NCBI RefSeq assembly: GCF_000764495.1
Contig: NZ_JRLB01000117.1
Span: forward strand, 1 to 40,976
Source of the DNA: Nitrincola sp. A-D6
GTDB taxonomy: Bacteria; Pseudomonadota; Gammaproteobacteria; Pseudomonadales; Balneatricaceae
Reading direction: 5' to 3'
Length of the DNA: 40,976 bases
Program-made: the position numbers and the translations under genes
Shown here: positions 1-9,507 of the stretch, piece by piece
How positions within the stretch are numbered: position 1 is the stretch's first letter
Layout of the letters: each line of letters begins with the position of its first letter
Notes under the pieces: model-generated
Told to the model about the DNA's origin: nothing
Database searches by the model: none
The model's input: only the letters and a program-made list of their open reading frames with translations

Positions 1-1267
<1,267 letters not shown>

Positions 1268-1350
1268 ATAACGCCCAAGGCGTTTGGTTGGTGAGCTGGT
1301 AACAAGATTCGAAACAATAACCGAATCAAATGATCGCTACGCGGTTGACG

Positions 1351-1366
1351 CTTGTAGCGCTACAAG
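1351..1366. repeat. 16-bp perfect palindrome in the 23S-5S spacer
   Basis: CTTGTAGCGCTACAAG is self-complementary. It sits in the 141-bp spacer between 23S and 5S rRNA, which contains no tRNA gene that I can see. It could form a small hairpin in the rRNA precursor; a role in processing is only a guess. Confidence 0.5.
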
Positions 1367-1408
1367 ACAAAACAATCTATTTCAAAGCAGTCCGAGTTGT
1401 TCCAGTTT

Positions 1409-1528
1409 TGTCTGGCGACCATAGAGACGTGGAACCACCTGATCCCATCCCGAACTCAGTAGTGAAACGCGTCATCGCCGATGGTAGTGTGGGGTCTCCC
1501 CATGTGAGAGTAGGTCATCGCCAGGCAC
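1409..1528 (+). rRNA. rrf: 5S ribosomal RNA
   Basis: About 120 nt, starting TGTCTGGCGACC and ending CGCCAGGCAC, so the two ends pair as in the 5S terminal helix I. The internal stretches CCCGAACTCAG and CGCCGATGGTAGTGTGGGG are typical of gammaproteobacterial 5S. It lies 141 bp after the 23S end and is followed directly by a strong terminator, so this is the end of an rrn operon. Ends are accurate to one or two bases. Confidence 0.96.
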
Positions 1529-1540
1529 TTAATATAAAAG

Positions 1541-1573
1541 AAAGGGTCACCCATCAGGGTGGCCCTTTTTTTT
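1541..1573 (+). terminator. Rho-independent terminator of the rRNA operon
   Basis: A 12-bp stem (AAAGGGTCACCC with GGGTGGCCCTTT, one G-U pair) with the loop ATCA is followed by a run of eight T. It begins 12 bases after the 5S gene. Confidence 0.93.
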
Positions 1574-1657
1574 ATTATATTTGCTAGTTGACCTGCTCGC
1601 ACATGGGGCCATACGTACCCAAAGAGCATGCTAACGGAGGTTATTACCCCATCACGA

Positions 1658-1840
1658 CTATTTTTTGCTGCTAAAACCGATAATCGGGTAGAGCGGACAA
1701 AAACCAACCAAGCCAGTCACTAGTGGGATAACACCGATATAACCCCAAACAGGGAGAAAGCCTGTGACCGTCGCGCCAAGCAGCGCTACACCCACGACGA
1801 TACGAAGAATACGATCTATACCACCTACATTGAATTTCAT
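1658..1840 (-). CDS. DUF2892 (YgaP-type transmembrane domain) inner-membrane protein
   Basis: A 60-residue protein starting MKFNVGGIDRILR, with two hydrophobic segments (about residues 12-29 and 33-50) and a conserved-looking GLVGFCPLYP stretch. This is the pattern of the DUF2892 family, which also forms the membrane part of the rhodanese YgaP; no rhodanese domain is present here. A GTG at 1849 would lengthen it by three codons, but AAGGAG at 1854-1849 overlaps that GTG and sits 8 bases before the ATG at 1840, so 1840 is chosen. It follows the Crp/Fnr regulator by 67 bp on the same strand and may be co-transcribed. Molecular function is not established. Confidence 0.85.
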   Translation of the reverse strand: MKFNVGGIDRILRIVVGVALLGATVTGFLPVWGYIGVIPLVTGLVGFCPLYPIIGFSSKK

Positions 1841-1907
1841 TGTAGTCACTCCTTAATGATTGAAATACTGAATCTATCCTCATCAGTATCCAGTGTCAGT
1901 GACTTAA

Positions 1908-2572
1908 TCACACAGCAGCCGCCTGTTTCAGTGCCTCGATATCGCGTACACAAATTCGGCCACGTGACAACTGCACCAGACCGCCACGCTCGAACTCCTT
2001 GAGCATGCGGCTGATCACCTCCCTGGCGGAGCCAGATCCCGCGCCAGCTCTTGATGTGTGAGCAAGAGCTCACCATGCAAATCAATATTTGAGAGCAGGT
2101 GGGTAGCCAGACGCTGTTCAATACGTCCAAAGGCAATGGCATCTATAAGCATCAATAAACTGGTAACTCGCTCTGCATAGGCACCGAACACAAACTCACG
2201 AAATCCTTGCGAACCATGCAAAGCTCTTTGAAAGGTTAAGTTAGGCAAGGCAACCGCCTTAACCTGTGTTTCGGTAATTGCCTCGGCGTTATAGGGCTGG
2301 CCACCAAGCATGCAGGCGGTGGTTAGCACACAGGATTGCCCCTCCTCCACTCGGTAGAGAACAATCTCACGCCCACCCTCAGAAAGCTTTTGCACCCGAA
2401 CCGAGCCTTCTATCACCAGCAGAAATTTACTGCAGTTTTCACCCTCGCGAAAAACCATCTCGCCGGCTGGTAACGTGATACAAAGCGCTTCCCTGGCGAC
2501 CTGTCGCCAAACATCATTATCAAGAGAGGCTAGTTGCGAAAAATGACTAAGCCACTCTGGGTGTTTGCGCAT
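1908..2572 (-). CDS. Crp/Fnr-family transcriptional regulator (reading frame shifted near 2031)
   Basis: The N-terminal part (about residues 25-140) is a cyclic-nucleotide-binding-type domain (VFREGENCSKFLLVIEGSVR); the C-terminus is a winged helix. Read as given, the frame stops after LARDLAPPGR at 2015. Adding one G at about 2031-2033 restores DLGSAREVISRMLKEFERG and a normal end at 1908, giving about 221 residues, the usual Crp/Fnr length. The E-V-I-S-R recognition helix is typical of the family. No N-terminal FNR cysteine cluster is visible, so an Fe-S sensor of the FNR type is unlikely. The start is supported by AAGGA seven bases upstream. The ligand is unknown. The neighbour downstream is the DUF2892 peptide. 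I consider the shift a sequencing error, not a dead gene. Confidence 0.85.
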
Positions 2573-2916
2573 AAAAAAGTCCTTGCCAGAAATGGGTTAA
2601 ATGAACATGTTGTTGACTCCGGTATAATCGACAACCATTCATAATGGCGTCTTTTGTGCCAGTAATGATGATGCAGAATATGTGCCCGACCAAAAAAACC
2701 GAAAACAGCCAGAACCAAACAGTATAGATACAAAAATAATTCTTTTCATGAACGATTTATTGGGAGAATGTGAATTCTTTGATTCATTTAACCGCAGCGA
2801 ACCACACGATAGTATCATGATGCGCCTCTAGCCCATGGCCTCCTGAATAGCCTCGATGATAGGATGTACTTAAATGCTGTAAAATGCTATCTCGCTACTT
2901 GGAGTTAAGAGATATT
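2573..2916. other. Intergenic region between divergent Crp/Fnr and DUF2489 genes
   Basis: 344 bp without a convincing gene. It should hold the promoters of both divergent genes, but I cannot pick out clear -35/-10 pairs or a paired FNR/CRP site. A TTG-initiated minus-strand frame from 2733 runs into the regulator gene; it has no ribosome site and is not called. Confidence 0.5.
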
Positions 2917-3393
2917 ATGACTGTTACCTACATGTTAATTTCTGCTTTTGCACTCACCTGTGTGGGTTTACTTGTTTATATTGTTTACCTGCTGCGTAAG
3001 AGCAAGCAGCATAAACAGAAAGATCAAGAAGTGTCTGAAGCCTACGCGGCTTCTGTGCTTAAGCAGCGTACTTACCTTATAGACAGTATTCGGATTATTT
3101 CTCGTGGAATACTTGAAGAGCAGTGTCCGCTTGCTGAGGGCTGTATCCGGATAAAGGTTCTGCTTGATAACTTGTCACCACAACTACATCAACAGGACAA
3201 ATTGACAGTGATTGAACTGGTCTATGCTAAAACAGAGCATATTCCGATGCTGGATGCATGGAAGCATCTTTCAGCTGAAGAAAAACGTAACTACCAGCAG
3301 GAACTACAGGCGCTGGAACAGCAGCATGCTGAAGCAATACGTGCAGCGGCAAAGTTATTACGTGATTATCCATTTGAGCAAATGGCACACTAA
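2917..3393 (+). CDS. DUF2489-type membrane-anchored protein
   Basis: 158 residues from the ATG at 2917 (MTVTYMLISAFALTCVG). One N-terminal membrane helix (about residues 3-25) is followed by a basic stretch (LRKSKQHKQK) and a soluble, mostly helical domain rich in charged residues with a C-terminal coiled-coil-like stretch. From memory this fits the DUF2489 family of proteobacterial proteins, whose function is unknown. An in-frame ATG at 2884 would add 11 residues, but it lacks a ribosome site, whereas AAGAG sits five bases before 2917. The stop overlaps the next start (TAATG), so the two genes are translationally coupled. Confidence 0.75.
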   Translation: MTVTYMLISAFALTCVGLLVYIVYLLRKSKQHKQKDQEVSEAYAASVLKQRTYLIDSIRIISRGILEEQCPLAEGCIRIKVLLDNLSPQLHQQDKLTVIELVYAKTEHIPMLDAWKHLSAEEKRNYQQELQALEQQHAEAIRAAAKLLRDYPFEQMAH

Positions 3394-3767
3394 TGGACTT
3401 CGTCATTGTTTTTATTGTCAGTGCTTTTTTTCTAATGCTGATTGGTGTAGCTATGGCGTTTGGCCGGTCACCTGCCTACAGGCCAGATCGTCAGTATGTG
3501 CTCAAATTAATGAAGGGTGTGGCAGATCGCACAACTTCAGAACAAGCTTGGGATATGTTGATAGGTTATCCGATCAGCCATGATCCAGAACTTGAAGATA
3601 TTCGTCGGCAGATTGTTGATATACATGAAGGCAATGCAGACATTCCAGCTGCCCGTCAGGGCATTAATGGCTATATCTATGACCGTGAAAGTCGACAACG
3701 GTTACATAAGGTGATTGATCAGTTGGAAAAGCTAATTGAAGAGTCCCCGGTTATCCGCGAGTTTTGA
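3393..3767 (+). CDS. Small membrane-anchored protein of unknown function
   Basis: 124 residues. One hydrophobic N-terminal helix (MDFVIVFIVSAFFLMLIG) is followed by a soluble, charged region of about 100 residues (KLMKGVADRTTSEQAWDML, then HDPELEDIRRQIVDIHEG). I do not recognise the family. It overlaps the DUF2489 stop by one base, so both are made together and may form a pair at the inner membrane. It ends five bases from the stop of the convergent sensor kinase, with no obvious hairpin between. Confidence 0.7.
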   Translation: MDFVIVFIVSAFFLMLIGVAMAFGRSPAYRPDRQYVLKLMKGVADRTTSEQAWDMLIGYPISHDPELEDIRRQIVDIHEGNADIPAARQGINGYIYDRESRQRLHKVIDQLEKLIEESPVIREF

Positions 3768-3772
3768 GTATT

Positions 3773-6387
3773 TCAAAGCTTTTTCATCCCCTTAACTACC
3801 CTTGCTAGCTGATTATAAACACTCCATATTTTGCGTATATCCTGACTGATAACCGCCTTGCGTAATTGCTGTGCTATGTCCTCGATTTCTGGATGCTCAA
3901 ATAGGCCTGCGAAACCATGTAACTGATGCGCGTTACGACCGATAGCTGTGTAGTCTTTAGCATAAATCCCTGATTGTATTTCTTTTAATTGACGCTCTAT
4001 TTCCTCTTCAAATTCAAGCTTATGTTTGGGTGCTGTATCCAGTTTGTTGACTGGCTTTTTCGCATCCAGGGTGCTTAGTAGAGCATAAAGCTTTTCTATG
4101 TTAAGGGGTTTGATTAGTATCTTATTGATACCAAGTTGGTTGAGAAGTTGTTGCTCGCGCGATGAAATATTGGCTGTTAATGCGATAATATTAGCATCTG
4201 GGTGTTGCTTGAGTATCTGGCGTGAGGCTTCTATGCCATCCATATCGGGCATGTTGATATCCATGAGCACAATATCTGGCATTTTTTCAGTCACGGCTTT
4301 GATGGCTTGCTCACCGGTGACAACTTCACGGCTACTGATACCTGCCTGTTTTAAAATGCGTTTTATCAGTAAACGATTGTAGTCATTATCTTCTGCAATC
4401 AGAATTTCCAGTTTGTTTAGTTGATAATTTGTATAATCTTTTTCCTGGTCTTGATGTCCAGTATTCGCTAAAGCAGCGAGTATTTGTGTTGGCGAAACCG
4501 GCTTATTGAGTATATTTGCATTGATCTTTTGCAGGCAATCGCGACGAAAATTTGCAGGGAGTAATAAAATCAGCTTTGTACCTGGGAATCGTTGACGCAG
4601 TGATTCTGCTTGACGTAGTAATAGCTCAGCGTCAGGTTCAGAAGCAGAATGACTGAGCAAAATATGGCTAACAGCTTCTTCTGAACCAAGAATGTCTTCC
4701 AGGCGCTCACTTACGCGGCAGTGGTACCCATAGTGCTCAAGCAGGTGTAAAAGGCTCTTTCTGGAGGCAGCATTTCTTTCAACAACTACAATTGAGTATT
4801 CATCTGACTCCATTTTGATTGAAAAATCATCAATCAAATCCATGCTAAATAGCTCAGTTTCAGTCATCAGTGGTAGATTAATGATAAATGTTGTTCCTTT
4901 ATCTGGCTCACTGTGTACTTCAATCTCGCCATGCATAAGTTTTACCAAACGATAGACTATAGCCAGGCCTAATCCAGAGCCACCGTATTTGCGACTGATA
5001 CTGTTATCAGCTTGGGTAAAGGACTCAAACATTTTGTTCTTGTAGTCTGCTGAAATTCCTATGCCGGTATCGGTAACACTGAGGGTTAGTGTCTGGGTAT
5101 CAGAATGATAGTCAGTATGTAATACAATATGCCCTGTTTTAGTGAACTTGATGGCATTACCGATTAGGTTGGTTATGATCTGACGAATACGTGTTGGATC
5201 ACCAGATAAATGAACCGGTAAGTTGAAACCCCCACTAAAAATCAGTTCAAGTCCTTTGGTGTGTGCTGCGGGGGCCTGCATCTCAAGAGCCTGATGAATC
5301 AGTTGCTCTGGATGAAATTCGATTGTTTCAAGCTCAAGTGCGTCGGACTCCAAACGGGTAAAATCCAGTAGGTCATCTATGAGTGTTAGTAGCATTTGTG
5401 AGGTATGATCTATGATTTTTAGATAATGTGCCCGCTCCTGTTCGCCACTGCCCTCTTGTATCATCCGTGTAAAGCCGATTACTGATGTCAGTGGAGTACG
5501 GAGTTCATGACTCATACGTGCAAGAAAGGCATCTTTAGCCCGGTTTGCTGAGTCAGCTTTTTCATGCGCACGCATAAGCTGATGGTTTTTACGTTCTAGT
5601 TCCTGGAGGCTTACAGATAAGGCCTGTGTAGCCTGTGTGATCCGTGTTTCCATATGCCGGTTGGATTGTTCCAGTGATTTTGCCAGATCATTGATACCTT
5701 CCGCGAGCTGATTGAATTCAGTCGTTTGGCTGGTCGGCGCTCTGACGCCGAGATGCCCTCGTCTGAGTTGTGTAATAATGCTGGATAACTGTTTTACTGG
5801 TTGGCTAATTTTGCGACCAAAGTAACTGGATAGAGAAAAGGTGATTAAAAATCCGCTGAATATAATAAACAAGCTATTACGAATAATGACTAGTTGTTGT
5901 TCTCGTATGGCTCATCTGAGAATATTAGTGTTACCCAGCCTACAGTTTCAGCAGCTGTTTGTTCAGCAAAGAGCTCTGGTACGTTGTCTGTACGAATAGG
6001 CGCTGGCCTAACCGGGTGACTGAAGTACCAGTGTTTATCAATCAAACTAGAGGGCTCTGGAGGAGAGCTCACTGCCAGTTCAAAGGTGTTTTCCCGATAA
6101 ATGATGTTGAAATCCTGATCCATGAACACAACATCGATTACCAGAGGGTTCTGCATTAAGTGGTGGCTTAATGGCCGCAGTTCTGCTGCATTGTTACTTA
6201 GAATGCCAAATTCAGCAGCTGCAGAGAGCAGTTCGCTCAACTCCTGCCCTTTTTCAAGCAAACCGCTACGCGCATGATTTAGTTGTGTATAAGTGAAGAA
6301 AAATCCGAGTATGCAGGTAATGATCAGCATCGGAATCAAGGACAGGAAAAGTACGCGCTGGCGTATGTCAGAATTAAACTGTGGCAT
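3773..6387 (-). CDS. Hybrid sensor histidine kinase, BarA/GacS-like, with HPt domain (frame shifted near 5910)
   Basis: About 871 residues after repair. The order is: membrane helix (about 13-33), periplasmic sensor region, second membrane helix (about 170-187), HAMP, coiled coil, HisKA with MSHELRTPL (His near residue 294), HATPase_c with N box, DTGIGI and GGSGLGLAI, a degenerate receiver, a good receiver (VLMDINMP), and a C-terminal HPt (NAHQLHGFAG). The frame breaks between EPYENNN and the second helix; one extra base near 5905-5912 gives EQQLVIIRNSLF and a continuous protein. The ATG overlaps the stop of the periplasmic-protein gene by one base (TGATG). This supports a model in which that binding protein presents a ligand to the kinase. 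No separate response regulator is encoded nearby, so output must go to a distant regulator. Confidence 0.88.
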
Positions 6388-7343
6388 CAGGGATGTACCT
6401 CAGTCAGACGCTTGCTCAGGAGTTCCTCGTCAGGTAATTCAAGTCTGAGGGTTCTGGCGGCCGATTGGTTAATCTTTAGCGTAAACTCATGGGGATAGGC
6501 CGGTTCAGGTATGATATCAGTAGTGATTAACTGATTCAGTACCTGACTGGTTTGCTGTGCCAGTTGTTCTGTTGTTGTATACATGGATACAACAGCACCC
6601 GCTTTGGCATAGCTGGCTGAGAATCCAATTAACGGAACCCGGTTCCTTAGAGTGATATAGAGTGACCAACGAGTTACGTTGCGATTGAAACCAGCACTAT
6701 CAGGCAGTGATAGAAAAATGTCACTGCGTTGTATTAAGGGTGTAAGTACCTGAACCGGATTTTGCCGTTCGTCCAGGAATGCATGTTGTGCTTCAAAACC
6801 GGCAGCAAGACTCAGCGTTTCAAAAGCTTGTTGCTGATATACCGAGTTACTGCCAAAGACTGTGCCAATTGACCTTGCTCCAGGCGCGATAAGCCGAGCG
6901 AGATATATTTGGCGCTGTAAAGGCTGGTCCATAAACGTTGCGGTAACCTTGACAGTCTGTGCCGTGGCGCTGGATCGGTATTGAGCAAACATTTGCTGAA
7001 AGGTTTGAGATGGTAAGAAGGTGCAATAAACAATGTCACTGTCTTGGTGTATAGCGCGAAGAGCGGCTTCACAAGCACGCGCACCTATCGCCAGGATCAG
7101 CTCAGGTATAGGGCCCTTATTGTTGTCGAACTCGCCCAGAGTCAATATTTGGTGCTCAGGGAAGGCTTCGGTGTGTATGGCGTTTGCGAACTCCTGATAG
7201 ACATGATGCCGATCACTCAGAAGTATTGTCAGGGTTTTTGAATGTGCGTGAAAAGAGGCTAAAGACAATAGACAAAGTAGTAGGGCGCCTACAAAGTAGC
7301 GGGCTGAACTAGCTAATATGAATTTTGGTCTTTCCCTACACAT
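6387..7343 (-). CDS. Periplasmic ABC_sub_bind-type binding protein without transporter
   Basis: 318 residues with an N-terminal signal peptide (hydrophobic core about residues 16-33, likely cut after AHS). The body shows the two-lobed binding-protein pattern of the ABC_sub_bind family (PF04392-like): ILAIGARACEAAL, then APGARSIGTVFG, then SDIFLSLPDSAGFN and PLIGFSASYAKAGAVVSMYTT. No ABC permease or ATPase lies near it. It lies between the second TonB receptor (11 bp upstream) and the hybrid kinase (one-base overlap), so I infer a sensory rather than an uptake role: it would bind a small molecule and contact the kinase's periplasmic domain. The ligand cannot be read from sequence. Confidence 0.8.
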   Translation of the reverse strand: MCRERPKFILASSARYFVGALLLCLLSLASFHAHSKTLTILLSDRHHVYQEFANAIHTEAFPEHQILTLGEFDNNKGPIPELILAIGARACEAALRAIHQDSDIVYCTFLPSQTFQQMFAQYRSSATAQTVKVTATFMDQPLQRQIYLARLIAPGARSIGTVFGSNSVYQQQAFETLSLAAGFEAQHAFLDERQNPVQVLTPLIQRSDIFLSLPDSAGFNRNVTRWSLYITLRNRVPLIGFSASYAKAGAVVSMYTTTEQLAQQTSQVLNQLITTDIIPEPAYPHEFTLKINQSAARTLRLELPDEELLSKRLTEVHP

Positions 7344-7354
7344 CCTGTCCGCCG

Positions 7355-9468
7355 TTAGTCCATTGTCAGTCTGAATTGCAAAAAGGCTCTGCGTTCAAAC
7401 TCATTATCCTGATAGAAGGATTTATAGCTGCCGTGGATTGCGTTTTGAATGATGGCAGCTAGTTCCATTTTTTGCGAGGCAATATTCCATTCTCTAGTCA
7501 GTTTCAAGTCAACACGTTGATAAGATTCCTGTGGAGTCAGTGTCCCATAACTTGCGCGCCACCGTACCTGATCCATAGCATAATAGGTACTACTGAGATT
7601 GATCTCTTCTGTCAGTTGCCAGTTAAGCAGTGCTGACAGAGTGTGTCTGGGTGCAAGTTGTCCGCCTGGAAAATGCCTATAGCTTCCTGTTGATTTCCCT
7701 GATCCCAGTTGCCTGCACGGTTATCAAGGTAACTATAGTTAATAATTAACCATAATCGATCATTGGGTTGTAATTTTAACTGTGCTTCGACACCTTGATT
7801 CCGCCAATAGCCACGGTTCATTTTCATACCGGCACCATCGGTTTGCTTTACATTGACAATTGCATCAGATATACGTTCGTGAAAAAAACGCAAGTCAAGG
7901 TAGCCATTCAAAGGGGACAGGTTGTGCAATACACCTACTTCCCAGCTTCGGATACGTTCGGAACCCAAGTGTGGATTATAGCGGTCAATCGCGATGAACT
8001 GACCTGCCGGGAATTCAATTCGGTAGTTGCCCTTTTGCTCCAGCAATGAGGGTAGGCGTTCACTATGGCTGTAGCCAATGCGAAGACTGGTATTGTCAGT
8101 TATCTGTCGGTTAATAGCTGCGCGAGTAGAAGTGGCTTTGGCACCGCCAGCCTGCACTTCATGCATAATGCCGAGATTGGCCAGGAGCTTTGAGCTGAGT
8201 TGGAATTCGTTACTGTGAAACAGACGGTAGCGTCGGGCTCTGCTGTCTTGTTGCTGCAGTAAGACCGGACTGCTGGCTGTATCCCGGCGTAACCCTAGAC
8301 CAGTAAAGCTGCTAAAGCCGGGGCTACGGGTTTCAAATGCCACTTCGGTGTCAATAACATGAGTTTCGCCATGCTCCCGATAACCCCTGAATTCTGGATT
8401 TAGTTGTAATAGCTCTTCTGCTATAGGTTGGGTTTGCAGTCCGGGCGGCAGATAGTAGGTTAAAACATCCTTTGCAGTGGGACGTGACTCATTGAGTTTC
8501 AGGTAGTTACGGTATGCGTTGATATGTAGCGTAGACTCTGCAGTGAGTAAGTGTGACCAATTAATCTGCTGATAGTTAGCCTGGTAATCAGAGCGGCTAA
8601 TATAGTGCTGGTTATCAGGAAAACGATGGTAGGGGTAGAGGTAGCCTATATGTGTATGACCCTGATCGATACCAAAATGCAGGTTAACCGTATCCAGCAG
8701 GCTGGGAGCAAAACTCAAGTCAGTGTTAAGGTATTGTCGTTGAGCGCTGTCACTGAAGCCTTGGCTACCCGCATTGGATTCATGACTTGCACTTATTCTG
8801 TAAAAAGCATTTTGGGATTCACCGCTGTAGCGTAGATGTGCACTTTGTGTTTGCTTTGATCCCAGCGTGCCTGCAGCGGTAATTTTGGCTTCGGATGCCG
8901 GGTGCCGGGTAATAAAATTTATAGCACCCATGAAAGCATTGGAGCCGTGCGTGGCCGCATTGGAGCCCCTGACTATCTCCACCCGCTCGATATCTTCGGG
9001 ACTTAATCCAAGTGAGGTCCATATCACAGTGGAAAGGAGTGGCAAATAGACTGAGCGTCCATTGACCATCACTTCCAGTTGATTGGGAAACTCATCGTTC
9101 ATGCCGTGGTAACTGGCACCATACTTGTTCATGTTGACGTGAAATACCTGAAAACCAGGTACCAGACGTAACAGATCTGGTAGCGTTTGAGCGCCGGATG
9201 CCGAAATGGTGGCGCGATCCAGTAGCGTTACTGAAGCCGGGGTGTTATGAAGATTCTGACTTAGTCGGCTGGCAGCAGTGACAACCGGAATATCAGCCAG
9301 AAAATCTGCTTCATCGAATAAAGGCTGAGCGTTGGAATGTGCCAGAGTACTCATCCCTAACAAATACATCAGGATAACGCTGGCGGGAAATGGCTTGCCA
9401 GGGCGTTTAGTTACGTCATGCTCAGGAATTGGTGCTGCTGATTTAGATGCGATTAAAGGTTGTAGCAT
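7355..9468 (-). CDS. TonB-dependent outer-membrane receptor, second copy (frame shifted near 7697)
   Basis: About 704 residues after repair. A signal-peptide-like stretch (about residues 29-46) leads to a plug domain (IPVVTAASRLSQNLHNTPAS, then SGAQTLPDLLRLVPGFQV, VEIVRGSNAATHGSNAFMGA) and a long beta-barrel ending in aromatic residues and FLQFRLTMD. The frame given ends early at 7612 (QHCLTGN). One added base in the GGGAAA run near 7694-7700 gives GKSTGSYRHFPGGQLAPRH and joins the C-terminal strands, which match the end of the neighbouring receptor. It is a clear paralogue of the receptor at 9508-11607, 39 bp upstream. A canonical TonB box was not confidently seen. The substrate is unknown. 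Confidence 0.88.
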
Positions 9469-9507
9469 GCGGGTCCATCCACAATAGGTTCCGGTTAGAT
9501 CGAAAAT

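Noticed and set aside
1268-1408. tRNA gene in the 23S-5S spacer
   Set aside because: No cloverleaf or T-loop sequence found.
1330-1707. Open frames overlapping the 5S gene and its terminator
   Set aside because: They run through structured RNA and a terminator.
2530-2733. 67-residue minus-strand frame with a hydrophobic start
   Set aside because: It begins at TTG with no ribosome site and overlaps the Crp/Fnr gene in another frame.
5872-5915. Programmed frameshift in the sensor kinase
   Set aside because: No slippery sequence is evident, and similar single-base losses occur in eight other genes of the window, so sequencing error is simpler.
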